The notes: a model not told the origin generated them from the letters alone. A stretch of DNA of 64,000 nt from Uruburuella testudinis (GCF_022870865.1 NZ_CP091508.1:1178001-1242000), one strand, 5' to 3'. Positions 35,901-43,342 are shown, counted from the first letter of the stretch. Numbers and translations: made by a program.

Positions 35901-38900
35901 CCAAACTGTGACTACCACGGTTCAGGAAGATGGTACTTACAGCGTTGATGTACCCGAAGCATTGCCGGAAGGCGGTTACACAGCCGAAGCAACGGTAACC
36001 GATCCAGCCGGCAACGAAGGTAAAGCTACCGATGATGGCAGTATTGATACCAATGCACCGACCATCACCGTAGACGCGCCCGACAATACCAACGACACTA
36101 CCCCGACTATTACCGGCACCACCGATGCGCCGGCAGGCTCGGTTGTGACTGTTGTGGTAGCCGACAGCGCAGGCAATACCCAAACTGTGACCACCACGGT
36201 TCAGGAAGATGGTACTTACAGCGTCGATGTACCCGAAGCATTGCCGGAAGGCGGTTACACAGCCGAAGCAACGGTAACCGATCCGGCCGGCAACGAAGGT
36301 AAAGCCAGTGATGACGGCAGTATTGACACGAATGCACCGACCGTCACCGTAGACGCGCCCGACAACACCAACGACACTACCCCGACCATCACCGGCACTA
36401 CTGATGCGCCGGCAGGCTCGGTTGTGACTGTTGTGATTACCGATAGCGAAGGCAATACCCAAACTGTGACTACCACGGTTCAGGAAGATGGTACTTACAG
36501 CGTTGATGTACCCGAAGCATTGCCGGAAGGCGGTTACACAGCCGAAGCGACTGTGACTGACGAAGCAGGCAATACTGCCACTGCAACCGATCCGGGTTCG
36601 GTAGACACAACTGCACCGACCGTCACCGTAGACGCGCCCGACAACACCAACGACACTACCCCGACCATCACCGGCACCACCGATGCACCGGCAGGCTCTG
36701 TGGTCACTGTTGTCGTCACCGACAGCGAAGGCAACACCCAAACGCTGACCACTACCGTTGATTCAGACGGCCACTACAGCGTAGACGTGGAAACCCCATT
36801 GGCGGAAGGCGATTACACCGCCGAAGCGACGGTAATCGACGAAGCAGGCAATACTGCCACTGCAACCGATCCGGGTTCGGTAGATACAACAGCGCCTACC
36901 ATCACCGTAGACGCGCCCGACAACACCAACGACACTACCCCGACCATCACCGGTACTACCGATGCGCCGGCAGGTTCTGTGGTGACTGTTGTGGTAACCG
37001 ACAGCGAAGGCAACACCCAAACTGTGACTACCACGGTTCAGGAAGATGGTACTTACAGCGTTGATGTACCCGAAGCATTGCCGGAAGGCGGTTACACAGC
37101 CGAAGCAACGGTAACCGATCCAGCCGGCAACGAAGGTAAAGCTACCGATGATGGCAGTATTGATACCAATGCACCGACCATCACCGTAGACGCGCCCGAC
37201 AATACCAACGACACTACCCCGACTATTACCGGCACCACCGATGCGCCGGCAGGCTCGGTTGTGACTGTTGTGGTAGCCGACAGCGCAGGCAATACCCAAA
37301 CTGTGACCACCACGGTTCAGGAAGATGGTACTTACAGCGTCGATGTACCCGAAGCATTGCCGGAAGGCGGTTACACAGCCGAAGCAACGGTAACCGATCC
37401 GGCCGGCAACGAAGGTAAAGCCAGTGATGACGGCAGTATTGACACGAATGCACCGACCGTCACCGTAGACGCGCCCGACAACACCAACGACACTACCCCG
37501 ACCATCACCGGCACTACTGATGCGCCGGCAGGCTCGGTTGTGACTGTTGTGATTACCGATAGCGAAGGCAATACCCAAACTGTGACTACCACGGTTCAGG
37601 AAGATGGTACTTACAGCGTTGATGTACCCGAAGCATTGCCGGAAGGCGGTTACACAGCCGAAGCGACTGTGACTGACGAAGCAGGCAATACTGCCACTGC
37701 AACCGATCCGGGTTCGGTAGACACAACTGCACCGACCATCACCGTAGATGCGCCCGACAATACCAACGACACCACCCCGACTATTACCGGCACCACCGAT
37801 GCGCCGGCAGGCTCGGTTGTGACTGTTGTGGTAGCCGACAGCGAAGGCAATACCCAAACGCTGACCACTACCGTTGATTCAGACGGCCACTACAGCGTAG
37901 ACGTGGAAACCCCGCTGGCCGAAGGCGACTACACCGCCGAAGCAACCGTAACTGATGCAGCGGGCAACGAAGCGACCGCTACAGATCCGGGTTCGGTAGA
38001 CACAACTGCACCGACCATCACCGTAGACGCGCCCGACAATACCAACGACACCACCCCGACCATTACCGGCACTACCGATGCACCGGAAGGCTCGGTTGTG
38101 ACTGTTGTGATTACCGATAGCGAAGGCAATACCCAAACTGTGACCACCACGGTTCAGGAAGATGGTACTTACAGCGTCGATGTACCCGAAGCATTGCCGG
38201 AAGGCGGTTACACAGCCGAAGCAACGGTAACCGATCCGGCCGGCAACGAAGGTAAAGCCAGTGATGACGGCAGTATTGACACGAATGCACCGACCGTCAC
38301 CGTAGACGCGCCCGACAACACCAACGACACTACCCCGACCATCACCGGTACTACCGATGCGCCGGAAGGCTCTGTGGTCACTGTTGTGGTAACCGACAGC
38401 GAAGGCAATACCCAAACCGTTACTGCTACCGTTGATTCAGACGGCCATTACAGCGTAGACGTAGAAACCCCGTTGGCGGAAGGCGGTTACACCGCCGAAG
38501 CAACCGTAACCGATGCAGCCGGCAACGAAGGCAAAGCTACCGATCCGGGCAGTGTGGACAGCATTGAGCCCAGTGTGTCTGTAGAAGGCCAATCTGTACC
38601 GGAAGCGAGCCATACAGTGGTTAGCGGCACGATTAATGTCAGTGATGACCATGCGGTTACTGCCATTACAGTCGGGGGCAGGGATGTGACGCTTGCAACA
38701 GCAGATAACCCTGTTGTCATCGTGACTGATAAAGGCACGTTGGTAATCACGGCCTATGATGCGGCTGCTGGCGTAGTGTCTTATACCTATACTGAAAACG
38801 GCACGGCTAAAGACCACAGCGGCGGCGATACTTCCGTGATCGACAGCTTTATCGTGACGGTTCGTGATGCGGCAGGCAATCTTGTGATGGAAAGCTTGGA

Positions 38901-40677
38901 TATCACCATTACCGATACGGCGCCTGTTGCGGCAGATGATGCCGGCAGCATTCGCGAAGGTGATGTTTCGGTGAGCGGAAATGTGTTGGAAAACGACAGC
39001 ACCGGCGCCGATACTCCAACAGAAGTCAGCCTGGAAAACGGGCAGGGCGCTTATGGCCGGTTAACGCTTGATGCAAACGGCGGATACAAGTATGTGCCGG
39101 ATGCTGATAATAGCGCGGTGAAGGCTTTGAATGACGGCGAAACCCTGACCGACAGTTTCACTTATACGATAACCGATGCCGACGGTGATACCAGCACAGC
39201 CACGCTGAATATCACCATCAACGGCGTATCAGACGATAAAGCCGTTATCGGCACCAATGAACCGGAAACCGATATTGTCGGCGGCGGCGGTAACGATGTG
39301 CTGATTGGCGACCGCGGCGGTTATAACACTGTGATTACCAAAGGCACCGATTACAACGTAGCGATTTTGCTGGATATTTCCAACAGTATGCAGGATTTCG
39401 AAACCGATGCCGGCATCACCTATCTGGAAATGGCGCGCCAATCTCTGCTCAAGCTGGCACAAGATTTGGGCAATCACGACGGCAATATCAATGTGGCATT
39501 TATGGCATTTAACCGTACCGCCAATATGGTGTTGAACATCAGTGAGCTGACTGAAGACAATGTGGATGAGTTGCTGGCATCGATTACTGCGTTGCAATTG
39601 GGCCCGCGCATTCAGGGCGCCACCAACTATGATGATGCTTTTGCAGATGCCGCCACATGGTTTAACAGCGTGTCCGACAACGGTCACACCAATGTTACCT
39701 ATTTCCTTACCGACGGCCAGCCCACTGTATACGGTGCAAGCGGCGCCAACAGTGTCGGAGCATACACCACTCAGGAAACGGTAACGGCGGCTTTAGAAAG
39801 CTTCCAAACATTAAGCAAGGTTTCTGCCGTGCATGCCATCGGTTTTGCCCAAGGCATCAGAGAAACTGTGTTGGATTACTTCGACAACACCATGGAAAAC
39901 GGCGGGGAAATGGCATCTGGCAGCACAACGTTGACCGAATATGCCGGCCAATATCCGGTTACTTTCACCTACAGCGGTGAGATGGGCGATTCTGCCATCG
40001 TTGCCAATCCGGCCGAGCTGGATGTCGCTTTGGAAAGAGGTACCACCACCAATGTGCAAAATGAAATCTCTTCCGACACCATGTATGGCGGTGAGGGCAA
40101 TGATATTCTGTTTGGCGACAGCATCAACACAGACGATTTGTCTTGGGTAAACGGCGACACCGATGCCGAATATACCGCCGGCAGTCATGACGGTATGGGG
40201 GCAGAAGCCTTAACCGAATACATCAAATGGTCTGACAACAGCGGCAGCGATGCCAGCGATCAGCAGATTGTGGATTATGTTCGTGAAAATTGGGTCGATT
40301 TGCTCGACGGCCGCAGCGACGGGGGTAACGACACGCTTAACGGCGGCGGTGGCAACGATATCCTGATCGGCGGTGCCGGTAACGATACGCTGAATGGCGG
40401 CGAAGGTGCCGACCAGTTTGTGTTCTTGGCCAACAGCAACAGCGGCAACGATATCATTACCGATTTTGAAGAAGGCTCGGATAAAGTTGTATTTGCCGAT
40501 TTGGTGGGGGCGGAGCAGCTGCAAAACGCTGTTTGGGATGATGCCGGCCACACCTTGAGCTTTACCGGTGTCGGCAGCGACGGCAGCGAATACAGCAACA
40601 GCATCACCTTCAGCGGCATGTCGGCCGGGCAGACTTTGGAAAGTGTGCTTGAAAAACATGTGGAATTTATCGCTTGA
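29959..40677 (+). CDS. Giant Bap-like repetitive adhesin, predicted type I secreted
   Basis: Encodes 3,572 residues from the ATG at 29959; AAGGTGA six bases upstream is a good ribosome site, which argues against the in-frame GTG at 29950. Residues 1-174 form an N-terminal module with no Sec signal and a hydrophobic stretch, PWWLLGLLPLAALAAASGGG (about 139-158). Then come 29 tandem bacterial Ig-like units of about 93 residues (175 to about 2870), each like DAPDNTNDTTPTITGTTDAP with AGSVVTVVVTDSEGNTQT and GSVDTTAPT. After a cadherin/VCBS-like part (SFTYTITDADGDTSTATLN), an RTX motif (GGGGNDVLIGD, about 3108) precedes a von Willebrand A domain with MIDAS DISNS (3139-3143) and TDGQP. RTX motifs resume near 3374 and 3456 (GNDTLNGGGGNDILIGGAGN), then a typical T1SS C-terminal region. 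No HlyB/HlyD/TolC-type genes are near. Predicted surface adhesin for biofilm or host contact. Confidence 0.92.
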   Translation: MAKNITLKINNAQETVETVNFQTASGEALRIPAQADVNYQFVDDATRLGPENIMTKRVGNDLAIAFEGSDIQNPDMILEGYYADTTGASKSSLLIGEHENGGMYPYVPESAAPADAVTMLAEEVEAGQALGGEIVQSLWAPVPWWLLGLLPLAALAAASGGGSDDSDRPVIAPIEISADAPDNTNDNTPAITGTTDAATGSVVVVVLTDSAGNTQTVSTVVGEDGSYSVVPETALADGGYTAAATVTEPGGRTATATDPGSIDTTAVITVDAPDSSNDNTPTITGTTTDVEVGQPVTVVVTDSEGNTQTITTTVGTDGTYSIDVPNALPDGTYTAVATVQDKLGNQAEATDPGSVDTTAPVITVDAPDNTNDTTPTITGTTDAPAGSVVTVVITDSEGKTQTVTTTVDSGGHYSVDVPEALPEGNYEVDVRVKDPAGNEGKASDDGSVDTVAPTITVDAPDNTNDTTPTITGTTDAPEGSVVTVVVTDSEGNTQTITTTVDSDGHYSIDVPEALPEGNYDVDVSVKDPAGNEGTAGDNGNVDTTAPVITVNAPDHTTDTTPTITGTTDAPAGSVVTVVVTDSEGNTQTVSATVDETGNYAVEPIRPLPDGDYTAEATVTDPAGNEGKASDPGSIDTTAPTITVDAPDNTNDTTPTITGTTDAPAGSVLTVVVTDSEGNTQTLTTTVDSDGHYSVDVETPLAEGDYTAEATVTDPAGNEGKASDDGSIDTNAPTITVDAPDNTNDTTPTITGTTDAPAGSVVTVVITDSAGNTQTVTTTVQEDGTYSVDVPEALPEGDYTAEATVTDEAGNTATATDPGSVDVTAPSITVDAPDNTNDTTPTITGTTDAPAGSVVTVVITDSEGNTQTLTATVDSDGHYSVDVETPLAEGDYTAEATVTDAAGNEATATDPGSVDTTVPTITVDAPDNTNDTTPTITGTTDAPAGSVVTVVVTDSEGNTQTLTTTVDSDGHYSVDVETPLAEGDYTAEATVTDEAGNTATATDPGSVDTTAPTITVDAPDNTNDTTPTITGTTDAPAGSVVTVVVTDSEGNTQTVTTTVQEDGTYSVDVPEALPEGGYTAEATVTDPAGNEGKASDDGSIDTNAPTVTVDAPDNTNDTTPTITGTTDAPAGSVVTVVVTDSEGNTQTLSAIVDSDGHYSVDVETPLAEGGYTAEATVIDEAGNTATATDPGSVDTTAPTITVDAPDNTNDTTPTITGTTDAPEGSVVTVVVTDSEGNTQTVTTTVDSDGHYSVDVETPLAEGDYTAEATVTDAAGNEATATDPGSVDTTAPTVTVDAPDNTNDTTPTITGTTDAPAGSVVTVVITDSEGNTQTVTTTVQEDGTYSVDVPEALPEGDYTAEATVTDEAGNTATATDPGSVDTTAPTVTVDAPDNTNDTTPTITGTTDAPAGSVVTVVVTDSEGNTQTLSAIVDSDGHYSVDVETPLAEGGYTAEATVIDEAGNTATATDPGSVDITAPTITVDAPDNTNDTTPTITGTTDAPAGSVVTVVVTDSEGNTQTVTTTVQEDGTYSVDVPEALPEGGYTAEATVTDEAGNTATATDPGSVDTTVPTITVDAPDNTNDTTPTITGTTDAPAGSVVTVVVTDSEGNTQTLTTTVDSDGHYSVDVETPLPEGDYTAEATVTDEAGNTATATDPGSVDTTVPTITVDAPDNTNDTTPTITGTTDAPAGSVVTVVVTDSEGNTQTVTTTVDSDGHYSVDVETPLAEGDYTAEATVTDAAGNEATATDPGSVDTTAPTITVDAPDNTNDTTPTITGTTDAPEGSVVTVVITDSEGNTQTVTTTVQEDGTYSVDVPEALPEGGYTAEATVTDPAGNEGKASDDGSIDTNAPTVTVDAPDNTNDTTPTITGTTDAPAGSVVTVVVTDSEGNTQTLTTTVDSDGHYSVDVETPLAEGDYTAEATVIDEAGNTATATDPGSVDTTAPTITVDAPDNTNDTTPTITGTTDAPAGSVVTVVVTDSEGNTQTVTTTVQEDGTYSVDVPEALPEGGYTAEATVTDPAGNEGKATDDGSIDTNAPTITVDAPDNTNDTTPTITGTTDAPAGSVVTVVVADSAGNTQTVTTTVQEDGTYSVDVPEALPEGGYTAEATVTDPAGNEGKASDDGSIDTNAPTVTVDAPDNTNDTTPTITGTTDAPAGSVVTVVITDSEGNTQTVTTTVQEDGTYSVDVPEALPEGGYTAEATVTDEAGNTATATDPGSVDTTAPTVTVDAPDNTNDTTPTITGTTDAPAGSVVTVVVTDSEGNTQTLTTTVDSDGHYSVDVETPLAEGDYTAEATVIDEAGNTATATDPGSVDTTAPTITVDAPDNTNDTTPTITGTTDAPAGSVVTVVVTDSEGNTQTVTTTVQEDGTYSVDVPEALPEGGYTAEATVTDPAGNEGKATDDGSIDTNAPTITVDAPDNTNDTTPTITGTTDAPAGSVVTVVVADSAGNTQTVTTTVQEDGTYSVDVPEALPEGGYTAEATVTDPAGNEGKASDDGSIDTNAPTVTVDAPDNTNDTTPTITGTTDAPAGSVVTVVITDSEGNTQTVTTTVQEDGTYSVDVPEALPEGGYTAEATVTDEAGNTATATDPGSVDTTAPTITVDAPDNTNDTTPTITGTTDAPAGSVVTVVVADSEGNTQTLTTTVDSDGHYSVDVETPLAEGDYTAEATVTDAAGNEATATDPGSVDTTAPTITVDAPDNTNDTTPTITGTTDAPEGSVVTVVITDSEGNTQTVTTTVQEDGTYSVDVPEALPEGGYTAEATVTDPAGNEGKASDDGSIDTNAPTVTVDAPDNTNDTTPTITGTTDAPEGSVVTVVVTDSEGNTQTVTATVDSDGHYSVDVETPLAEGGYTAEATVTDAAGNEGKATDPGSVDSIEPSVSVEGQSVPEASHTVVSGTINVSDDHAVTAITVGGRDVTLATADNPVVIVTDKGTLVITAYDAAAGVVSYTYTENGTAKDHSGGDTSVIDSFIVTVRDAAGNLVMESLDITITDTAPVAADDAGSIREGDVSVSGNVLENDSTGADTPTEVSLENGQGAYGRLTLDANGGYKYVPDADNSAVKALNDGETLTDSFTYTITDADGDTSTATLNITINGVSDDKAVIGTNEPETDIVGGGGNDVLIGDRGGYNTVITKGTDYNVAILLDISNSMQDFETDAGITYLEMARQSLLKLAQDLGNHDGNINVAFMAFNRTANMVLNISELTEDNVDELLASITALQLGPRIQGATNYDDAFADAATWFNSVSDNGHTNVTYFLTDGQPTVYGASGANSVGAYTTQETVTAALESFQTLSKVSAVHAIGFAQGIRETVLDYFDNTMENGGEMASGSTTLTEYAGQYPVTFTYSGEMGDSAIVANPAELDVALERGTTTNVQNEISSDTMYGGEGNDILFGDSINTDDLSWVNGDTDAEYTAGSHDGMGAEALTEYIKWSDNSGSDASDQQIVDYVRENWVDLLDGRSDGGNDTLNGGGGNDILIGGAGNDTLNGGEGADQFVFLANSNSGNDIITDFEEGSDKVVFADLVGAEQLQNAVWDDAGHTLSFTGVGSDGSEYSNSITFSGMSAGQTLESVLEKHVEFIA
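30481..38575 (+). repeat. 29 tandem 279-bp units encoding Ig-like domains
   Basis: Period 279 bp from the third unit on (first two 279-285 bp). The first five units have diverged most; the rest are mixtures of a few variants: VDSDGHYSVDVETPLAEG or VQEDGTYSVDVPEALPEG in the middle, and DEAGNTATATDPGSVDTT, DPAGNEGKASDDGSIDTN or DAAGNEATATDPGSVDTT at the end. The shuffled variants point to recombination among units. Confidence 0.95.
35521..37752 (+). repeat. Near-perfect 1,116-bp direct duplication (units 19-22 and 23-26)
   Basis: 35521-36636 and 36637-37752 read almost identically, including rare unit-specific codons such as the VVADSAGN variant and KATDDGS. The period is exactly four units. 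The four-unit order is the same in both, so this is a block duplication and not chance similarity. Confidence 0.88.
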
Positions 40678-40679
40678 TT

Positions 40680-40782
40680 TTAGGGTATTTTGACCAGTTG
40701 ATTGATGAGTATATTTTGCCCCTGAAAACGCATTTACTGCGTTAGAAATCCCCTCATCAATCGAATGGTCGGAACACTCTGG
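40680..40782. mobile_element. MITE-like element, shortened copy G
   Basis: TAGGGTATTTTGACCAGTTG on the left and ATCGAATGGTCGGAACACTCT on the right, with the central palindrome deleted. It lies three bases after the adhesin stop. Confidence 0.65.
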
Positions 40783-40791
40783 TCGTATCAG

Positions 40792-40822
40792 AAAAGCCCT
40801 GCATCAGATGCAGGGCTTTTTA
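40792..40822 (+). terminator. Intrinsic terminator of the adhesin operon
   Basis: A 14-bp perfect stem (AAAAGCCCTGCATC/GATGCAGGGCTTTT) with a one-base loop and T-rich tail. A-rich on the other side, so it may also work on the minus strand. Confidence 0.9.
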
Positions 40823-41023
40823 TCGGCAGGTGCGTATTGATACCTAACCTGACTGCGTTGGTTTGCCTTATTGTAGTGCCATCGGCCCGCCGCCTGGTTG
40901 GCTTGCTTTTGTGAATCGGTTTCACTCAAGCAGAAGGTTCGCGGGCAGAAGTCGCGCTGTGCCTGTGTTGTCAACCACTACCGGCAATTTCATTAAAGCA
41001 AGGCCGTCTGAAACCGCATTTCA

Positions 41024-41125
41024 CAGTGTTCAGACGGCCTTTACACACAGGGTTTTGTGAGCAGCATCCACGTGATACACCCTGTAGGCCGGCTTCTCGA
41101 ATCCGATATTTTTTCAGACGGCCAA
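41024..41125. repeat. CACAGGGT-type intergenic repeat, copy 1
   Basis: CACACAGGGTTTTGTGAGCAGC, then ACACCCTGTAGG, then a TTCTCGAATCCGA hairpin, closed by an uptake sequence. The CACAGGG and CCCTGT parts pair. Copies 2 and 3 are at 45377 and 45629. Confidence 0.7.
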
Positions 41126-41316
41126 AATCATTTGGCATCACAAGAATCTCGAACGATTGGTCGGATACAAGTATTCGACAAATGCTTGCTTACTTTTATG
41201 AATGGGCATAACTTTTATCAACAGGCACCACGATAATCTATTGGATAAAAACACCGCTTTCGGCGCTTCTGCACAAACAGAAGCCGGAAGCGGTGCTTTG
41301 GCCAAGACCCGGTTTG

Positions 41317-41487
41317 CTAAATCACAAAATCGAGCAGATAAAATTCATCTTTGCCGACATTGCATTCAGGGCAGCGCCAATCGTCGGGAATGTCTTCAAA
41401 CTTGGTGCCGGGTGCGAGGCCGTGTTCGGGGTCGCCCAGCTCTTCATCGTAAATCCAGCCGCAGGGGCCGCACATGTATTGTGCCAT
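41317..41487 (-). CDS. Rubredoxin
   Basis: Encodes 56 residues, an easily missed short gene. It starts MAQYMCGPCGWIYDEELGD and ends CNVGKDEFYLLDFVI. The two iron-binding CxxC pairs are C6/C9 (CGPCG) and C39/C42 (CPECN); between them are the conserved aromatic and acidic residues of rubredoxin (WIYD, GTKFEDIPDDW). Rubredoxins carry single electrons in the cytoplasm, for example to oxidases or reductases that deal with oxygen or nitric oxide. The ribosome site AAAGGACTC precedes the ATG. The partner enzyme is not evident nearby. Assignment is very firm. Confidence 0.96.
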   Translation of the reverse strand: MAQYMCGPCGWIYDEELGDPEHGLAPGTKFEDIPDDWRCPECNVGKDEFYLLDFVI

Positions 41488-41585
41488 GATGAGTCCTTTT
41501 GATTTTCAGGGTGTTATGCCCATTCAAAAATAAGCTGAGCCGGCTTGTTTGATTGCACGATGGATGCCGGCTTTTTTGAATGGGT

Positions 41586-41630
41586 TTCAGACGGCCTGTC
41601 TGAATAAAACCAAGGTCAGGCCGTCTGAAA
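41586..41630 (-). terminator. Uptake-sequence hairpin after the acyl-CoA dehydrogenase gene
   Basis: TTTCAGACGGCCTG and CAGGCCGTCTGAAA with a 20-base loop end five bases from the stop codon. Confidence 0.55.
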
Positions 41631-41634
41631 CAAA

Positions 41635-42723
41635 TTAAGCTTCCAACGCTGCGATTTCTTTACGCAGATGCTTGGTGGCGGGGGTTACAATGGCCACAAA
41701 CATGGCTTCGCGCATGCGGCGTTGGGCCGGGCTGCGCATCAGGTAGCCTTTGGCGCCCGCGTGCAAGGCGGCAGATTGGGCGGCGGTGAGGCTCAGTTCG
41801 CCGGCGGCCAGGCGCAGCTTCAGCGTCGGCAATAATTCGGGGCGGTTGTGCCAAGCGGCATCGGCCAAGCGTTCGGTTTCCGCCCAGGCTTGGTTTAAGG
41901 CCGTCTGAATATCATCAAAGCTGTGATCGAGATAAGTGTTGACTTCGCCCGCGCTGACATTGGCCAAGCGGATAACGCCGAGGCAGCCGTCGATAATGCC
42001 GGCGCCTATGCCCATTTGCAGCAGAATAAAGCCGGATTTGATACGCTCGATGTAGTTGGCAAATTCATCGGCATCGGCAAGCAGATCTTGGTTGGAAACA
42101 AACACGTTTTCAAAACGCACGCTGAAAGTGCGGGTGCCTTCGAGGGCGCAGAATTCGGGGCAGGCTTGCAGCGATACGCCTTCTGCGTGGCCGCCGGTCA
42201 TAAACATCACATAACTGCCGCCGATTTGGGCGGTAGAAGCCCAAACATGATCTTCGCCGATATTCGACACCCAAGGCAGCGAGCCGTTGACAATATAGCC
42301 GCCTTCGGTTTTTTCGGCCTGCAACAGGTGTTTTTCAATGCCGGCCAAATGTTTGACGGTGTTCGACATGCCCGTGCCGGCCAGTTTTTTACCTTGCAAA
42401 ACATCGCGCTGATAGCGTTCGCGCACTTGCGGATTGCTGCTTTGGTGCAGATACCAGGCGCAGGCGGTTTGGCACCATACGGAAAATGCGGTTGCGCCGC
42501 ATTCGCCGCCAACAGCACGAATCACATCGATTTGCGCGGCCAGCCCGAGGCCGTTGCCGCCTTCTGCTTCCGTGCCCACGCAGGCAAAACCGCCGATGCC
42601 GCCGAGCTTGTGCATAAAATCTTGCGGATACAGGCCCTTGCGGTCGATATCGTTAACCAGCGGGCGTAAATCAGCTTTGACGAGATTGCGTACAGATTCA
42701 ATCAGTTCGGCGCGTGAGGTCAT
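41635..42723 (-). CDS. Acyl-CoA dehydrogenase family protein
   Basis: Encodes 362 residues from the ATG at 42723 (MTSRAELIESVRNLVK). It has the three-part ACAD fold: an N-terminal helical domain, a central beta domain (GTGMSNTVKHLAGIEKHL, GGYIVNGSLPWVSNIGEDHVW), and a C-terminal helical domain (KGYLMRSPAQRRMREAMFVAIVTPATKHLRKEIA). It is FAD-dependent by family. The usual acyl-CoA catalytic base cannot be placed with confidence, and the substrate is unknown. Upstream lies a carboxymuconolactone-decarboxylase-like gene on the same strand with an uptake-sequence pair in the 76-bp gap, so the two may be co-transcribed or partly insulated. The longer frame upstream only shadows that neighbour. Confidence 0.82.
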   Translation of the reverse strand: MTSRAELIESVRNLVKADLRPLVNDIDRKGLYPQDFMHKLGGIGGFACVGTEAEGGNGLGLAAQIDVIRAVGGECGATAFSVWCQTACAWYLHQSSNPQVRERYQRDVLQGKKLAGTGMSNTVKHLAGIEKHLLQAEKTEGGYIVNGSLPWVSNIGEDHVWASTAQIGGSYVMFMTGGHAEGVSLQACPEFCALEGTRTFSVRFENVFVSNQDLLADADEFANYIERIKSGFILLQMGIGAGIIDGCLGVIRLANVSAGEVNTYLDHSFDDIQTALNQAWAETERLADAAWHNRPELLPTLKLRLAAGELSLTAAQSAALHAGAKGYLMRSPAQRRMREAMFVAIVTPATKHLRKEIAALEA

Positions 42724-42748
42724 GGAAAGTCCTTTTTGATCATGCTTG

Positions 42749-42787
42749 TTTTCAGACGGCCTTAATGCAGGTAAAGGCCGTCTGAAC
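42749..42787 (-). terminator. Uptake-sequence pair between the AhpD-like and acyl-CoA dehydrogenase genes
   Basis: TTTTCAGACGGCCTTAA and AAAGGCCGTCTGAA inverted pair in the 76-bp gap. It may weaken read-through. Confidence 0.4.
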
Positions 42788-42799
42788 AAAGCAAAAAGA

Positions 42800-43342
42800 T
42801 TAAGCGTAGGCTTGCAGTTCGGGGTTGATTTCGTTGTGCGCCAGATTGTTGGCATAGTTGCACAACGTAGCCAAGGCCACGCCCAGCACCACTTCCAGCG
42901 CTTGCTGCTGGTTGTAGCCGGCATCGAAAAAGGCTTGCAATTCATCATCGCCCACGTTGCCTTTGTTGGCCATCACCGATTGGGTAAACAAAGCCAATCG
43001 GTTCAATTTGGGGTCGTCGATGGCATCAGTGTTGCGCAGCGCTTCGATGGCTTGCGGTTCCAGCAGTTTTTTCTTGGTGCTCAGCGCCGTGTGGCCGGCT
43101 TTGCAGAAGCCGCATTGGTTGATAACGGCAGCAGTAATCTGCACCACTTCGCGCTCACCGGGCGTGAGGCTGGTGCCGGCATTGATGGCGCCTACATCTT
43201 GATACATCGCCAGTGCAGCGGGCGAGTTGGCCAATACGCCGATTAGGTTGGGCAGAAAGCCGTTGTTTTTCTGCGCGGTTTCCACGCGGGCGCGGGCGGC
43301 TTCGGGGGCGGTGTCAACAGTGTGTACGGTTAAACGGGCCAT
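42800..43342 (-). CDS. Carboxymuconolactone decarboxylase/AhpD-like protein
   Basis: Encodes 180 residues. The AhpD/CMD core includes PNLIGVLANSPAALAMYQDVGA, LTPGEREVVQITAAVINQCGFC and the redox CxxC with nearby histidine in NQCGFCKAGHTAL. In AhpD-type proteins the two cysteines and the histidine reduce peroxides or act as thiol-redox centres; many relatives have no known reaction. It precedes an acyl-CoA dehydrogenase gene, a pairing I have no firm explanation for. The start has an AAAGGATAA ribosome site. Confidence 0.85.
   Translation of the reverse strand: MARLTVHTVDTAPEAARARVETAQKNNGFLPNLIGVLANSPAALAMYQDVGAINAGTSLTPGEREVVQITAAVINQCGFCKAGHTALSTKKKLLEPQAIEALRNTDAIDDPKLNRLALFTQSVMANKGNVGDDELQAFFDAGYNQQQALEVVLGVALATLCNYANNLAHNEINPELQAYA

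Larger units (their letters stand above)
40678..41316. other. Repeat-rich intergenic region after the adhesin
   Basis: No gene seen. In order: MITE copy G, the adhesin terminator, an ATTCACAAAA-type repeat (40839-40920), an uptake-sequence pair enclosing 41002-41043, the CACAGGGT repeat (41024-41125) and half of another ATTCACAAAA-type repeat near 41188-41211. Confidence 0.7.

Noticed and set aside
30339..40659. Many long minus-strand frames opposite the adhesin, up to 364 codons
   Set aside because: They recur with the same 279-bp period, translate to a repeated low-complexity protein (GxAFAVGxHNSH type) and follow from the codon pattern of the plus-strand repeats. No ribosome sites or family motifs.
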